From NCBI GenBank assembly GCA_030141605.1, contig JAQGDQ010000159.1, positions 409,727-473,726 of the forward strand: a DNA stretch of 64,000 nt, written 5' to 3'. A model generated the notes under the pieces. That model saw nothing but the letters and a program-made list of their open reading frames with translations, was not told the origin of the DNA and ran no database searches. Below, piece after piece: positions 14,001 to 24,600 of the stretch. The stretch comes from Tubiluchus corallicola (lineage: Eukaryota > Priapulida > Priapulimorpha > Priapulimorphida > Tubiluchidae). Every line of letters starts with the position of its first letter. Position 1 is the stretch's first letter. The translations under genes and the position numbers were made by a program.

Positions 14001-17000
14001 CTATGAATAATGAAAATATTTTCGTTTTATTGTAGAGTCGTGATATGTTTGACTTTTCTTCTTTTTCCATTTATAAAAAAAATCTTGTTTGACCTTCAGA
14101 AATTGTTTTTGCAGAAAGCGACGGTGACGTCGCGCAATTTTGCAAACACTTTAATAAAAAGTTTCTGAACTAGACTCACCAGGATTAGCCCTCAATCCAT
14201 GAAGTGTGGGGCCCACAAAGCTCCGCTCCCTCTATTACTTTTAATATATATCAACGACCTGTTCAATATCCTAACCAATAAAAACATATTTTAGTTTGCA
14301 GACGACGCCACATTTTTTTATTTATACTCTAGAAATAAATTATCACTAATTTCAACTAAACAAAATGCGTTATATTTCTCTCTAAAATAAAAGCTCCCTG
14401 AAGCCCAATCTTAGATCATTTAGTTCATCGACACTCGTTGTATCGCATTATAATATAGTCACATAGGGAGATATGGATCTCATAGTTTTTTAACATAGCA
14501 GCACCAAAATTATAGAATGATCGACCAGTTCACGCAGCACATACGATGACTATTGTTGAAAAATTCAAATCTTTTCTTAAAACTTATCTTTTCAAAAGAA
14601 TTATTTTAATTAATTAAAAATTTAATCTGGACAAAGAAGTGGTTTTGGGGTTGATTTCTAGTGGTTCATATGCATGTACACATTATAATTTTATTACTAT
14701 TATCTACAATTAATAGTCAACAGTGTGGGTACGCAAGCTGGCTTATAGGTAACATTAGCTTACGTTTTTTACATTAATCTGTATCTAATTCATATGTATC
14801 CGTAGGCTAAGTGTTTATTGCTTTTAATTTCGAATTCCTCAATGGGCTATGGGTATATGCAGTGCGGCTCGTAACTAAAATTAGTGGGGGTGCTGAAAAA
14901 TTAAAAAAAAATTTGCCATTGTTTTAATGCTGTGTAAAACGAAACAAACATATGTAATTATGATGTTGATTCCTCATTGGGCTATGGGTATATGCAGTGC
15001 GGCTCGTAACTAAAATTAGTGGGGGTGCTGAAAAATTAAAAAAATTAGTCATTGTTTTAATACTGTGTAAAACGAAACAAGCATATGTAATTATAATGTT
15101 GCAATAGTAATTTTAAACAAACAAACCAGTTTTAACATAACCTTGGTAAACTCCTAAACAAAAAATATTGTTTTTTACGAATATCCTAAAGTGTCGCAGT
15201 TCATGAATTTACCGATACACGGTTTTGAAGCACGTGACAACTGACAACCCTACTGCAGTGAGCGACAGTACTCTTTCTACCTAAAGTACAGCTTCTTATC
15301 TCAGACGTGCGCATCACCGCGTTGCTTCAGCTGTGAAGCAAGTTGTACTTCCCTTACGTGCTCCGGTTCCGCACAAGTATAAAGAAAGAACTAAAGAAAA
15401 AAGATTATTATGAGTATTGAATACTATCGATAATAATGAGTGAAAACAGGAGGTAGTGCAGTGCCACAGTTCCTATACACTGCAGTGAGCGACAGTACTC
15501 TCTACCTAAAGTACAGCTTCTTATCGCAGACGTGCGCATCACCGCGTTGCTTGAGCTGTGAAGCAAGTTGCACTTTCCTCACGTGCTCCGTGAGGAAGCA
15601 TAAAGTATAAAGAAAGAACTAAAGAGAAAAGATTATTATGAGTATTGAATACTATCGATAATAATGAGTGAAAGCATGGGGTGGTGCAGTGCCACAGTAC
15701 CTATACACGAACCGCCACTGTGTACATGTAGACCTGCTTTAAGTTGATTTTATTTGTTAGGATTTATGTATGGAAAACCCATTTGTCCATTATAACGTTA
15801 AGGCATTTTAAATATCTAATAAATTATTATTTGTCAGTAAGACATTAACCTGTACATTGAAAGAAGAAACTGGAAGAGTTCATTAAATAAAATTTTGGTG
15901 ATGTTATTAATCAAATTGTTAATTGGAAAACACATGTGATCAATTCAATCAGTTTAAAAATTGCTAAAATCATGGAATAATTAATACCATTAAAAATAAA
16001 CTACGCAAATCTCATATACAACACTGTATAACTCATTAGTATACCATAACTAACATTCTGATGCTTTATATGGGGTACATCTTATCCATCCAACTCAACT
16101 TATCTAGGCATCAAGGGAAGAACACTAAACGTTAATTCTATATGAGTTAATTACATATCATTTATCTATTTATATGTACAAGACACACCACAGTTTGTTG
16201 CCACTCCTTTACAAATCCAATTAATGCGAGCCCAAGATATCATTTTACAAAATGAATGTCATGTCCTTTATTGTCCTACAAATATTGAAATGCACTTTAT
16301 TAAAGTTGCAGCACCCAACAACAGGAATAAAATAAGCGCCCAATTAAAATACATAAAACTACAGTTTTCACAAATATTTGAAAACAACCTTCCTAAATTT
16401 ATATTTACTGTACAATTTTTGATGCTTCCATGCTTCATTGAAGTAGTAATGGCTGGTTTCCCATTACTTGTACACTATCGAATATGGCTGTATAGTTATT
16501 TAAATCATACTGCAGTTATGTCCACTAACCTTAGCCATTTTTTATTGATTCCATTATTGCGCCTTGACAAGCCACGCTTTGAAGGGGCCATACAACAATT
16601 AATTTATTTGGTTATGGTTGCATCAGTTCATTTTTTTCTTACACTGTTTAGTCTGTTCATCTTGCAGGCTGCGTGAAATGAGATTATTGATAAAATAAAT
16701 TGATTTGATTTGATGATGGTGTTCGTTTACGAAATATGTTTAGTTCTTATTTCAGATAGAAACTGTTTCTTGTTTTTACAGCACCTCTGCAGGCTTATTA
16801 TAACTTCACACACAAAATGCAACCAAAGACAATGCATGTACATATAAAATGGTAGGTGTAGACAAGAATAGTGGCCCAGGAAAGCACGGCCTACTGATTC
16901 CATTACTGTTTCTGTGTGATTTCTAAGTGCAGCGTTTTCCAGAGGCTTTGGTCGAAAAGCAGTAAAGGTATGCTGAATATAAACACAACTAGGTCTAAAA

Positions 17001-20000
17001 TTTATAAAAAGGTCTTCTTTTTCAGGTCCTGTTGCCAGTAAGTTAGCCCGTCGATTTGGCTTCCGTTGTGTAACAATGTTGGGTGGAATTATATCAACTA
17101 CTGGTATTGCGCTCAGCTTTTTTGCTACAAACATTTACCATCTCTACTTTACCTATGGCTTCCTTGTAGGTAAGTGCAAATCTCTACTTTACCTATGGCT
17201 TCTTAGTAGGTAAGTGTCAATCTCTACTTTACCTATATCTTCTTAGTAGACATTTTAAACCTGTATTTGCTTAAAGAAACTTGAGTTGCCGCTACAGTGC
17301 AGAGTAATAAATATTTGTAAAATGCCAAATATGACTGCAACACGAAAAAAAAAACAAGATAGAATCGGTAATGAGAATTAGGAACACCCAATGTATCTCC
17401 AATAAAGTTTTCTCTTGTAGAAAATCTTTATCTACATTTTAGTAGTTCATTATTAGCGATTGAATTGGTCTGCTCTCCTCTTAAATATAACTATTCCTAC
17501 TAACAAATTAGGTTTTCTATTTTAGGACTTGGATTTGGCATAACATACACACCATCGTTGGTCATTGTTGGCCTTTATTTCGATAAGAAGCGTCCTCTGG
17601 CGACAGCTCTTGCATTCACTGGTGGTGGGCTTGGTCCAATGTTTTTTCCTATCTTCATGTCGAGGATGGTGAAGAACTTCGGTTGGGCTGGGTCACTCTT
17701 AATAATCAGTTGCTGCGCCATGCAGATTATTGTGTGTGGTGCTCTGTACCGCCCTCTCCCAAGAGCAGCCCAATTGGAAATGCAGAGACGGGCCAGCCGA
17801 AAAGGCAAGACATTGACCAGGAAAGCCAAGCTGAAGTTACTTCTGCACCTGTTTAACATTATTTGTTGGTCAATGGGTACAACAGTGTATTTTGTGATGA
17901 TAATCGAGTTTGCAAAAACGAAAGCCCTGACACTGGCTGATGCAGCCAAAATGATTTCATTGTTTGGACTTTGCACTACCATTTCCAGAGTTGTTACCGC
18001 TTGTTGTGCCGGTTTCAAGTGGGTAAATAGAATGGTGCTATACAATATAGGAACTATAGGACATGGTGTTATAACTATGTTGTACTTGACTGCGTCTGGG
18101 TGGCTAAGTTTTGCATTGTGGTCAGCGCTCTTTGGTTGGTTTTATGGCGTCAAATTTTGCTTGTTGACTTCAGTGACTACAGACATGTTTGGTATAGAAA
18201 ATCTTCTGATTGTGGCTGGGCTAAATGCTTTCAGTGGCGGGATTGGAGCGCTAAGTGGACCACCTATTGGAGGTAAATCAAGAGTTGGTTTACACTTATG
18301 ATTCTGCTTTCACTATGTTAGTTCCGTCAATACGAGTATTGCCATAATAATTCTTGTGTCTCTCATCTCGTAATTTTTCCAGGTCTCTCGTGTTCCTTAG
18401 ATATTATCGTTATCATCATCATCATTATCATCATAATCGCCGTCGCCATCAGCAGCAGCACCATCACCGTCATCCTCATTAACACTATTCTCTCATCAAC
18501 ATCACAATTTGTTATACAGCTCGTTCCAAACGAGCTCAATGGGTACTCAAGATAAGGGACTAAAGAAGGTGTAGATATGAATAACATAATTTCTAGTGAT
18601 AGAAGGTACCGTACCAGTTGATATTTTTAAATCGACTGACGTTGCAGTTTTAAGGGAAACAATTTTCTGGTAGAGAATTCCAACAGACGAGAAGCAAGAG
18701 GGGAAAACTTCTACAACTAAAAATGTCCAAGGTAAGCCTATGAGAAGCAGCGGCAAAATCTTCCCTAAAAATACCACAAACGAGGCTTTACGTAGCAAAT
18801 GATCTTCGATGAGGAAGGGATTGTTAAGTTGACCCTAAATCGACACAGTCAAATGGCAAAGCTTCTTTACTAGATGTAGTAAAAGAGTTACAAGCACTAT
18901 ACACTACAGGCATCTCACATTTTCCAATGTGTTTAGCTGTTTTTGCAAGATATTTCTGTATCATCGTCATCATCACTATAGCCGTCGTCGTCGTCATCAT
19001 CATCATTGCCATTAGTTTAGTTACTATTATCGTTATCATCATCATAACTGCCGTTGTCATCGTCGTTGTCATTCTCGTCACCATCATCATCGTCGTCGTC
19101 GTCGTCCTCATCATCGGTAAGAAAATGCTACTATCACAGCTTTAAACTGTCTCATCCTAATGTCATCACACCAAATATTTCTTCTATTGCTCATAAATTC
19201 TTTTGAGTCTCATCCATATCCGCTTTTCTTCATGTTCTTTGCTCTCGTCTTTACTGCCACAAATGAGCAAAAAAACCATCGTTTTTACGCATCATACGCT
19301 TTTAACTTTAATTTAAAAACGTGCTGTCATTTAGCAAAAAAAGCTGCAAAGTTTCGAAATAACCAGTTAAAACCTGAACCGATGCCCCCCCCCAAATGAG
19401 AATTTGACACTTAACCTGATTTGTGTTTAACATTTTGCACTAATATGGCGTAGGAAGTCACTCGTGTTATATATTGTTTTAAATTTCAAACCTTGCTATG
19501 CAGGTGCCCTTCTCGATGCGACGCAGAAATTCAAGGTGCCGATGTTGTACTCCGGATTTGTTACTATATTTGGCGCCGTTGCGTACTTCGTTGCAATGTG
19601 GATCAATCGACTACAAAGACAAGAGCGAGAGGAAGAGGAAAAGAGGAACCAGATTGCAAATCAGGATGCTAGAATGTCACTTATTGTGTAAGTCACAAAC
19701 AGCAATTACAAGAAATTAAGGGAAATATAAATGATAAGGAGACGGCTGAAAAAGAGAAACTACATCAGTAACAATTGTCTTTAAACTAATTTTACTGCAA
19801 ATTTAAGTTATAGAATATAATAGAAGTTGGTCTTATTATTTTTCCCTGGATGCAATAAACATGCTTAAAGCAGTGCAGGCTACCAAAAAGAAAATTAGCT
19901 TGGTACTTTCAACTAGTAAAAAGAAGGAAAGTGTCTACAACAGCAATTAACCCTGCACTAAGTGACAAAATTACAATGTTTCAACATTAAAAACTAGAAG

Positions 20001-20598
20001 ACATGTAAAACGCTGGCCAGTCTCGCAACATTTAAAATCAAGATTTCAAAATTTGTTTTGTTAAGCTCAGCAAAAAAGAAAACTACACTTAGATTAAAAG
20101 TGGTTAAACTGTAAGAATTAGAAATCATAAAATGCTAATAAGACCCGCACAAAATTTAGAAATTAGGTCAAAATTTTAAACATTTTATCAACTTACTAAG
20201 TGCAGCTGATTTCATGTAAAGCTATATTTTATATTAATAGTGATTAAGAACCAAAAACTAAAAGTATTAAAAATTACTAAGAGGCGCAAAATTAAAACTA
20301 GCTAAATGCAGTGGATGTAGAAACGTAATAATTTAAAAGTACACTCAGTATCACTTTCCTTGCTTTTGCTACAAAATTTTTTAATGTTAATAAATGATGT
20401 AAGTGTTAATGTAAGACTAGACTCTGTCTGACTCCTAAGGCTTCGCTTCTTAATAAACTGCTAATTAAATAGCTATATTAACATTTGGAGATCTTTTTAT
20501 TTTAATGTAGTTTCGCGCCCCCCCCAAAAAAAACTATAATGTCCCGTAATGTAATATTCTTTTATTTTTTCAGAATGGAAAGTATATCTTCTGTGTGA
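11015..20598 (+). CDS. Monocarboxylate transporter-like protein (SLC16 family, MFS)
   Basis: Proton-linked carrier of lactate/pyruvate-type monocarboxylates or a related solute in the plasma membrane; substrate not predictable. Exons: 11015-11285, 17026-17169, 17526-18272, then 19504 onward, all phase-consistent. Reading through gives a stop at 19689-19691 (449 residues). Splicing instead at 19687 (perfect gtaagt donor) to 20574-20598 gives MESISSV as the C-terminus (456 residues). The family motifs are present: DHGWAW at residues 33-38 (MCT TM1 motif D/E-G-x-W-x-W) and YFDKKRPLA at 156-164 with the glycine-rich TM5 stretch. About 12 hydrophobic segments, a long charged central loop after TM6 (RRASRKGKTLTRKAK) and a charged C-tail fit the family. 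Intron 1 is 5.7 kb and full of repeats. The start codon has the only upstream Met context in frame with the signature. Confidence 0.9.
14190..14640 (+). mobile_element. LINE reverse-transcriptase relic (jockey/CR1-like), broken
   Basis: In intron 1 of the MCT gene. Read in + frames it shows the RT palm pattern LLIYINDLFNIL, then a stop, then FADDATFF (the F/Y-A-D-D catalytic box). Further on there is a remnant resembling the typical C-terminal FKSFLKTYLF stretch near 14560-14605. Stops and frameshifts interrupt it throughout, so it is not functional. Confidence 0.7.
14835..15104. repeat. Two tandem copies of a 135-bp unit
   Basis: The block from TTCCTCAATGGGCTATGGG to the A-rich and ACGAAACAA segment is repeated with a period of 135 bp and only a handful of differences. 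This indicates a fairly recent duplication. Confidence 0.85.
15253..15706. repeat. Two tandem copies of a 227-bp unit
   Basis: CTGCAGTGAGCGACAGTACT starts at 15253 and again at 15480. Both copies carry GACGTGCGCATCACCGCGTT and the ending TACTATCGATAATAATGAG. Each copy has a short palindrome near CGTGCTCCG. About 5-8% divergence by eye. Confidence 0.85.
16224..16720 (+). other. Hydrophobic 150-codon ORF, possibly the 3' end of a LINE-type repeat
   Basis: The ORF 16224-16676 has two hydrophobic stretches but no family motif I recognise. It is followed at 16683-16713 by GATAAAATAAATTGATTTGA and TTTGATGA, a tail of the kind that ends many CR1/L2-like LINEs. It lies in intron 1 of the MCT gene, so a host coding role is unlikely. 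Treat it as probable repeat-derived DNA. Confidence 0.3.
17141..17258 (+). repeat. 40-bp tandem triplication over an exon-intron junction
   Basis: TCTCTACTTTACCTATGGCT starts at 17141, 17181 and 17221, with a period of exactly 40 bp. The first copy contains the end of MCT exon 2 and its donor. The second keeps an intact TAG|gtaagtg donor. The third has lost it (TAGACAT). Confidence 0.9.
18404..18478. repeat. ATC/GTC trinucleotide array
   Basis: Imperfect run of CAT/CGT/CAG triplets in intron 3 of the MCT gene; low-complexity DNA without coding meaning. Confidence 0.8.
18960..19112. repeat. ATC/GTC trinucleotide array
   Basis: Second imperfect CAT/CGT triplet array in the same MCT intron, about 150 bp. 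Its long open frames on both strands (poly-I/V, poly-M/T) are artefacts of triplet repetition. Confidence 0.85.
19854..19859 (+). promoter_or_regulatory. Candidate proximal poly(A) signal of the MCT gene
   Basis: AATAAA 163 bp after the stop of the read-through form of exon 4. It would serve the transcript that is not spliced at 19687. Confidence 0.45.
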
Positions 20599-20761
20599 AG
20601 TGAGCTGAATATGGCTTCTCAATGTTTCGCAATGTTTACTATCAGGACCAATATTTGCTGTGTGTTATCGACCCACTGTCTGAATTGTTTCACATAACTA
20701 CAGAAATCCTATACTGGCATGCGAAAATTCGATATTTTTTATTAGGCAAAGACACTCTGTA

Positions 20762-20767
20762 AATAAA
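20762..20767 (+). promoter_or_regulatory. Candidate distal poly(A) signal of the MCT gene
   Basis: AATAAA 164 bp after the stop in the small terminal exon 20574-20598. It would serve the spliced form. A further AATAAA lies at about 20812. Confidence 0.45.
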
Positions 20768-20995
20768 AACACTCGGAAAATTCACTATTTCTGAGAAAGG
20801 ATATTTTATACAATAAATATCGCAACGATTTGTGTACGTGTTGTTATTCCACTTCTGTCTTTATTGTTGAAGTAGAAAGTGCTAACTGCGAACACGGTTT
20901 CGTTACGCTTTTAAGCATCTAAACAGCAAATCAGCAATGAGCAATCACGTCGTATCAAAACGCACAGTGTCATTTTAAGTGTTAATTAATTGTGA

Positions 20996-21110
20996 TTAGC
21001 GCGGTACAACGCACATTGTAAACGGTATGGAACCAAAATATATTCCCAACTTTCTTGTATTTGGTGTTGATCTTCTCATGCTGGAGCTTCCACTGTAAAT
21101 CTTTGCAATA
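20996..21110 (-). pseudogene. Relic duplicate of the P450 last-exon 3' end
   Basis: This stretch matches 21664-21783 (the final 120 bp of the P450 coding sequence, same orientation), including the stop codon and TTAGCGCGGTACAACGCACA. It differs by several substitutions and small indels that break the frame. Similarity ends abruptly after CTTTGCAATAA. It is a partial tandem duplication about 670 bp downstream of the intact exon and not a functional gene. Confidence 0.8.
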
Positions 21111-21663
21111 ATTACATAAGGCGCTTAATTGCTAGGAATCACGCACATTATTTTATTTTATCTTAACGAACGAAACTTATAAAGAATATACATTCTAACA
21201 TTAATGATACAGTGTACTATATATCAAATATTTCGACGATGAAAAGCATTTTGATACAGAAATTCTTTCTATAAATTTGCTAGTTTCTTTATTATTCACG
21301 AATCCTATAACACACACATACTATATTTTTATACAATTGCGCGTGCTGTCAGCTGTAAATACAAAGGCTAAATTGTTTTATTTCATTATTTTATTTATTT
21401 CAATTTAGTTCATTATCTATTTTGTTTCACTACTAGTGTATTTCCTTATTTGCTTGTGCCTGTTTGTTTACATGACAATTATACATATTTAGTAATGTCT
21501 CAGCTCAGCACAAATATACTTATTTTTTTATTATATAGAAACCAAAATTAATGTCAATGTAGATAATGCCTATATTTCACCTTCTACTGTGCAGCGATGA
21601 ATAACTGGTGTCGAATACTCGAGTCTAGTAGGTCTAATAGGTCTAGTAAGTTGTTAGTTTTTT

Positions 21664-24600
21664 TTAGCGCGGTACAACGCACATTTTAAAGGGCGTGGGA
21701 GCTAAAGTAATTCCCAACTTTCCTGTATTTGGTGTTGAAACGTCTTCTCCATCCGCAGCTTTCAAAGTAAATCTTTGCAATAAGCAAGTTAAAAACAAAA
21801 ATATCTCCATTTTCGCCAGGAGTTCTCCAAGACAAATGCGTGTTCCAGTAGAGAATGGTATAAACGCATCAGGTTTGAAAACTTTTCCATTTCCATCCAA
21901 GAATCGCTCAGGTAGGAATTCTTCGGGATTTTTCCAGTATTTTGAATCGTGACTAACCGCCCATAAATTCGGGATGATCACGGCTCCAGCAGGTATTTTA
22001 TAACCACCAAGTTCGGCATTCTAGAACAAAAAAATCAATTTATAAGTTTTACACGTCAAATATAGACACAGGAAAGTTCAAATTTGACTTAGGTAAGTCA
22101 AATGTAGACATAAGAATTTCAAATGTGTTTTAGTAACTCAAATGTGACTTAGGTAAGTCTAATGTAGACATAGGAATTTCGAATGTGTTTCGGTAACTCA
22201 AATGAGACTTAGGTAAGTCAAATGTAGATGCATTACTTTGAATAAATCGGTAATTAACTCATTTAAGCGCGAATTACAAGAAGATAAACCAAAGATAGTC
22301 ATCACCTCTTTCATAACTTTGAAAAATGCGTTGTTTATCCTCATACGAAATTCTTTGATAAGCCATAACGTCGGCAGGAAAGAATAAATCGGTTCCCACT
22401 TCCCAATGAACAGTGAATCACTAATTAGTTTTTTAAGCACTGCATTAATGAATTAGTTTATCTCAAGAAACATTGTTTATTTTAGGAATGTATTGTTTTC
22501 TCTAACAGTTCCAATGGTATCTAAAGTTTACAGAATATTAATGAACAATTAGTAGACCTATAAAGTTATTATTTTCACAATCTTAAGAGCAATTATAAAA
22601 TTAAGATTAAAGGAGATTAAATTTAACATCCTTAAGCTTTACCACCTATACACATTTGAGATACCAATGTCACATTTGACTTGACATGTGTCTACATTTG
22701 ACTTACCAAAAACGCCTAAGATTTGTTTAAAACCATTATTAACACATTTGAACTATCTAAGTCTACATTTGAATTACCAAGACACATTTGAATTACCTAA
22801 ATCTACATTTGACACGTAAAACCTATAGTAATTGAATAATGCTAGAACTGCATTTCTGCAAGTGTACATTTTTTATAATGTGGTACTTCTCTCGTGAAAC
22901 CGTGCGGACGATTAGTAATACACCACCGTGTCCTCTTCTATGCAATCCCATTGAAGTACAAACTTTAAACATTTTACCTTCTACGACAGAATCACATATG
23001 AAAGATAATTATTTCAATGAAAGATCTGAAATGGCAGAAGTGTCTTAGCCACATTCAAGTGTAGGCCTATGTTATGTATATCTTTCCTTCAAACAGAGAA
23101 GTAACTGGGTTAGCATAGCAGATAATAGCACCATAGCCATTTTAGCGTTCTTCAATGCGATATCAAGACCTGGTGTTGCTTAAACTTCAGCTGTGAAACA
23201 CTGTGATTATTTAGCTAGCTAGCCAGCCACCTACTGATTTTCTTTTTGCCAAAACTAGCAAAAACTGAAACCAGGCACCTTTGTCGTGGCTCTCAGAACA
23301 CCAAGAGGAACAACGGTGCTGCATCTCAATATTTCCATGGTCGTTGCATCTGTGTAGGGAAGGTTACCGCGATCTCTGAGGGAAGGAAACCGGCCACGTC
23401 CCACGACATCGTCAATTTCAGCTTGAACCTGTTAAATATTACATGTTTAAGCAAAAAAGTGTGCAATTTACTACAACTAAGGCATTTTGTTTTAAATAAT
23501 TGGTAGTTTTCAAAGACAACGTGATGTCCAAAGCAGTGTGATTAAGTTATAATTTGAACACAAGACAGAACAAAGAGCAATATTGTCAAGTGATTACTAT
23601 TCGTCTTGCACACGCCAAACGGGACTTCTTGCTGTGTTTAATGCAGTAGGTCGGTATTCAGTATCGTAATATAACAAATTACGTAATACGAATTAGTGCT
23701 TTTCCAGAAGCGTCTTTGAAATAAATGAAGACTAATTATGTACCTTTTGTTGCACGTTAGGGTTAAGAATCAGAACTGTAATGCCAGGATCGTGAAACAT
23801 AAACCANNNNNNNNNNNNNNNNNNNNNNNNNNNNNNNNNNNNNNNNNNNNNNNNNNNNNNNNNNNNNNNNNNNNNNNNNNNNNNNNNNNNNNNNNNNNNN
23901 NNNNNNNNNNNNNNNNNNNNNNNNNNNNNNNNNNNNNNNNNNNNNNNNNNNNNNNNNNNNNNNNNNNNNNNNNNNNNNNNNNNNNNNNNNNNNNNNNNNN
24001 NNNNNNNNNNNNNNNNNNNNNNNNNNNNNNNNNNNNNNNNNNNNNNNNNNNNNNNNNNNNNNNNNNNNNNNNNNNNNNNNNNNNNNNNNNNNNNNNNNNN
24101 NNNNNNNNNNNNNNNNNNNNNNNNNNNNNNNNNNNNNNNNNNNNNNNNNNNNNNNNNNNNNNNNNNNNNNNNNNNNNNNNNNNNNNNNNNNNNNNNNNNN
24201 NNNNNNNNNNNNNNNNNNNNNNNNNNNNNNNNNNNNNNNNNNNNNNNNNNNNNNNNNNNNNNNNNNNNNNNNNNNNNNNNNNNNNNNNNNNNNNNNNNNN
24301 NNNNNNNNNNNNNNNNNNNNNNNNNNNNNNNNNNNNNNNNNNNNNNNNNNNNNNNNNNNNNNNNNNNNNNNNNNNNNNNNNNNNNNNNNNNNNNNNNNNN
24401 NNNNNNNNNNNTATGACAAATAGCATTGCTACAATTGACATAAATCTGCATAACGAACCCGTAACAAAATGTGACACATTTACAACTACTATACTAGGCT
24501 GAGAAACACTAACAGCTTACTTTCGTTTTCAAAAAATCTCATTTAATTTATTAAAATGGCAAAAGTATCAACAAATGCCAATGCTAACAACAGTAGCTAA

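Larger units (their letters stand above)
22028..22841. mobile_element. Foldback-type inverted-repeat element in the last P450 intron
   Basis: The left arm (about 22028-22230) and right arm (about 22655-22841) are inverted copies; for example ATAAGTTTTACACGTCAAAT on the left faces ATTTGACACGTAAAACCTAT on the right. Both arms are built of short repeats around GTAAGTCAAATGTAGAC, the left in an exact 60-bp period. The 7-bp sequence CTAGAAC flanks the element on both sides (22021-22027 and 22842-22848) and looks like a target-site duplication. No transposase is visible. The left boundary abuts the splice acceptor of the last P450 exon. Confidence 0.7.

Noticed and set aside
18824-19145. Poly-Met/Thr and poly-Ile/Val ORFs
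   Set aside because: Artefact of the CAT/CGT triplet array in an MCT intron.
23732-24502. Long ORFs spanning the N run
   Set aside because: Open only because N codons cannot be stops. Just the short NPNVQQK end is real.
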